Source: an uncultured Flavobacteriales bacterium (GTDB lineage: Bacteria > Bacteroidota > Bacteroidia > Flavobacteriales_D > SKUL01). Taken from it: 15,729 nt of DNA. Below are positions 13,750 through 15,729 of the stretch, in pieces. The position numbers were made by a program, and so were the translations under genes. How positions within the stretch are numbered: the stretch's first letter is position 1; every line of letters begins with the position of its first letter. The stretch covers positions 1-15,729 of the forward strand of contig CALDPJ010000385.1 in assembly GCA_937911795.1 (NCBI GenBank), read 5' to 3'. The notes below the pieces were generated by a model. The model made no database searches. It saw only the letters and a list, made by a program, of their open reading frames with translations, and was not told the origin of the DNA.

Positions 13750-14817
13750 ATGCTGCTCCTGATTATTTATCTTTTACTGGCACTGGTTGTTTCATTCCTG
13801 TGTTCGGTAATGGAATCTGCGCTGCTGTCTACACCCAATACGTTCCTGCTCGCGCGGCAGGACGAAGATGCCGGGTGGATAAAGGTGTTTATAGCGCACA
13901 AAACAGACATCGACCGGCCGCTGTCGGCAATTTTGTCGCTTAACACGGTGGCGCATACCATTGGTGCCGCCGGAGTAGGAGCACAGGCTACCCTGGTATT
14001 TGGTGAAGCATACTTCGGGGTCATTTCTGTAGTGCTCACGTTGTTGATTCTGATTGTAAGCGAAATCATTCCAAAAACCATCGGCGCCCGGTATTGGCGC
14101 ACTTTGGCGCGAACCACAGCCTACACCATTCAGGGAATGATCTGGATTACGTACCCATTGGTGTGGGTGTCGGGCCTGATAACAAAAGCCTTTTCTGACC
14201 AGGGAACAGAAGCCACAACGAGCCGCGAAGAAATTGCTGCACTCACCAAAATCGGAGCAGCCGAAGGAGTATTCAATAAAAACGAAAACCTGATCATCCA
14301 GAATGTGCTCATGCTCCGAAACGTTAAAGTGAGTGAAGTAATGACCCCTCGTATTGTAGTCGCTCTCGCCGATGAAACCATGAACGTGCGGACTTTTCTC
14401 GCCGATAAGCGATTCCTGAATTTTTCACGTATTCCGCTTTATTCGAATCACATGGAGAATATTTCCGGTTATGTGCTTCGGCAGGATGCGTTTGAGGGGC
14501 TGGCCAATGAGGACGGAGAGGATCTTATTCTAAGCGACCTGAAGCGCGAGATTGTTGTCGTTCCGGATATTAAACCGCTATTCAGTGTTTGGCAGCAATT
14601 GCTGGAACGCAAAGAACACATCGCTTCCATTGTAGACGAATACGGCGGGTTTTCGGGAATTGTAACGATGGAGGACATCATCGAAACCATCCTCGGACTG
14701 GAGATCATCGACGAAAAAGATTCCGAAGCCGATATGCAGGAATATGCTCGCAAACGCTGGAAAATGAAACAAACCAAGTACAGCATTTACAACAAGTATC
14801 AGTCGGAGAATGAATAG
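13750..14817 (+). CDS. CNNM (DUF21) and CBS-pair membrane protein, HlyC/CorC type
   Basis: The 355-residue protein carries an N-terminal DUF21/CNNM membrane domain (about 1-170): SFLCSVMESALLSTP, SILSLNTVAHTIGAAGVGAQA, LLILIVSEIIPKTIGARYWR. A linker TSREEIAALTKIGAAEGVFNKNE follows, then a CBS pair (about 195-320) with VMTPRIVVAL, FSRIPLYS, and the second-CBS signature IVDEYGGFSGIVTMEDIIETILG. Family members act in Mg2+/Co2+ efflux or resistance (CorC, YhdP, human CNNM), with the CBS pair binding nucleotide. The protein stops soon after the CBS pair in a charged tail, so the extra C-terminal CorC_HlyC domain of longer homologues is missing. It lies 41 nt after the AI-2E-family gene and may share its transcript. 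Confidence 0.9.
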   Translation: MLLLIIYLLLALVVSFLCSVMESALLSTPNTFLLARQDEDAGWIKVFIAHKTDIDRPLSAILSLNTVAHTIGAAGVGAQATLVFGEAYFGVISVVLTLLILIVSEIIPKTIGARYWRTLARTTAYTIQGMIWITYPLVWVSGLITKAFSDQGTEATTSREEIAALTKIGAAEGVFNKNENLIIQNVLMLRNVKVSEVMTPRIVVALADETMNVRTFLADKRFLNFSRIPLYSNHMENISGYVLRQDAFEGLANEDGEDLILSDLKREIVVVPDIKPLFSVWQQLLERKEHIASIVDEYGGFSGIVTMEDIIETILGLEIIDEKDSEADMQEYARKRWKMKQTKYSIYNKYQSENE

Positions 14818-14871
14818 TGAAGTCGGAGGTTTGTTCAGTGATTGTTAATTTCACTGCACCAACTTCAGGAA

Positions 14872-15729
14872 ATGATCAGGTTCTTACTCATTTTCTTAAC
14901 GATGTTTACGCTTCCGGTCCGGGCTCAGGATGAAATTTCCGGCACCGGCACCTTGTCTTTTCAGGTGATTACGGCTGAGGATACGATTGATTATTTGAAA
15001 GTCGGCACCGATACCACCACTGCAAAACCAACCATTCTGTTCCTGCAGGGATCACTACCCATTCCGTTGATTATAGATTTCGGGAATTTTAAACACGTGG
15101 GAGTTCCGTTTAACCGGGATATGGTGACCGATACTTTTAACCTCGTCATCATTTCGATGCCCGAAACACCTCTAACGGCTCCGGTTGATCAGCTGAATGA
15201 TCAGTATTCCTACGTTACCGATACCAGTGATGCACATTCATTCCGGGAAGAATACCTGCGGGCCAATTATCTGGAGAATTATGTGAGACGAACAAAAGCG
15301 GTTCTGGATGACCTCCGGTCAAAGAGCTGGGTGAAGGAAGATGAAATCCACTTGGTTGGACATTCACAGGGAGCAAAAATCGCGGCAGTCACCGCGGCTC
15401 AATTCGGTGATGTCGCTTCTGTAGTGTTGCTTGCATTCAATGCCTACGGTCGCTATGACGAATTGATCCGGCGGGATAGAGCAGCGGTGAAAACGGGAAG
15501 GATAACAGCAGAAGAATATCAGCAACGGCTGGACGATCACTACCGAGGTTGGAAAGAAATTGTGCAAGATCCTGACAACGCACTGAACGGAAACAAATCG
15601 TGGCGCTCTTTCTCAATCAGCTACCTTCCTTACCTTCAGAAAATTGAGGCGTCTGTTTTCATCGGCTACGGTACCGAAGACATCAGCTCCGAAAATTGCG
15701 ATTTACTGCCTCTGTTTTTCATTGAGCAC
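14872..15729 (+). CDS. Secreted alpha/beta hydrolase, 3' end outside window
   Basis: The frame opens at the ATG of 14872 and runs 286 codons to the right edge without a stop. Residues 1-18 (MIRFLLIFLTMFTLPVRA) form a signal peptide, cleaved before QDE, so the enzyme is probably periplasmic. The core shows FLQGSLP (strand 3 and oxyanion-loop region, about 57-63), NLVIISMPE, and the nucleophile elbow GHSQGA with Ser165. A late strand VFIGYGTEDIS may supply the acid residue; the catalytic His would lie at or beyond the edge. The substrate class (lipase, esterase, peptidase) cannot be told. It starts 54 nt after the CNNM gene on the same strand. The domain call is safe; details depend on the missing end. 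Confidence 0.85.
   Translation, partial: MIRFLLIFLTMFTLPVRAQDEISGTGTLSFQVITAEDTIDYLKVGTDTTTAKPTILFLQGSLPIPLIIDFGNFKHVGVPFNRDMVTDTFNLVIISMPETPLTAPVDQLNDQYSYVTDTSDAHSFREEYLRANYLENYVRRTKAVLDDLRSKSWVKEDEIHLVGHSQGAKIAAVTAAQFGDVASVVLLAFNAYGRYDELIRRDRAAVKTGRITAEEYQQRLDDHYRGWKEIVQDPDNALNGNKSWRSFSISYLPYLQKIEASVFIGYGTEDISSENCDLLPLFFIEH

Noticed and set aside
1..15729. CRISPR array, defence system, insertion sequence or prophage
   Set aside because: No regularly spaced repeats, transposase, integrase, nuclease or phage structural protein was found on either strand.

Overview
The window reads as an ordinary stretch of a Bacteroidota chromosome (Cytophagia, Flavobacteriia or a relative). The signs are an outer-membrane TonB-dependent receptor with an N-terminal carboxypeptidase-like domain, A-rich translation starts with few strong Shine-Dalgarno sites, one clear TAnnTTTG-type promoter box, and several small families typical of that phylum. 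I find no tRNA, rRNA, CRISPR array, transposase, phage gene or toxin-antitoxin pair.

Layout. From 1 to 3914 every gene is on the minus strand, in transcription order: a J-domain membrane protein, a tyrosine-rich lipoprotein, a small membrane protein, a DEAD-box RNA helicase with a DbpA-type RNA-binding tail, and a TVP38/DedA-like (VTT domain) membrane protein that runs off the left edge. From 4222 to the right edge every gene is on the plus strand. The divergent gap (3915-4221) holds what looks like the broken C-terminal end of a VOC (glyoxalase-fold) gene, just upstream of a tightly packed four-gene cassette: SRPBCC/AHSA1, DUF1801 (frataxin-fold), a zinc-ribbon plus RNA-polymerase-alpha-CTD-like small protein, and a small conserved protein of unknown function. 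The first three overlap by 1 and 4 nt, so they are very probably translationally coupled.

Next comes a two-gene ferric-siderophore uptake unit: a TonB-dependent siderophore receptor and, 14 nt later, a PepSY-type inner-membrane protein. After it lie a DUF421 (YetF-like) membrane protein and a DUF6653-like membrane protein. A gene-poor stretch of about 600 nt (10590-11194) follows. It contains a segment richer in G+C than its surroundings, bounded by inverted repeats and resembling a dispersed genomic repeat.

The right part carries a ferritin-like DUF892 (YciE/YciF) stress protein with its own intrinsic terminator, a 39-residue one-helix membrane protein overlapping a four-helix membrane protein, an AI-2E/PerM-family transporter homologue, a CNNM/CBS (HlyC/CorC-type) membrane protein, and a secreted alpha/beta hydrolase cut by the right edge. 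I see no convincing new multi-gene system. The best leads are the alpha-CTD-like cassette with its VOC remnant, the hairpin over the start codon of the leftmost gene, the GC-rich repeat-like element, and the overlapping 39-residue gene.
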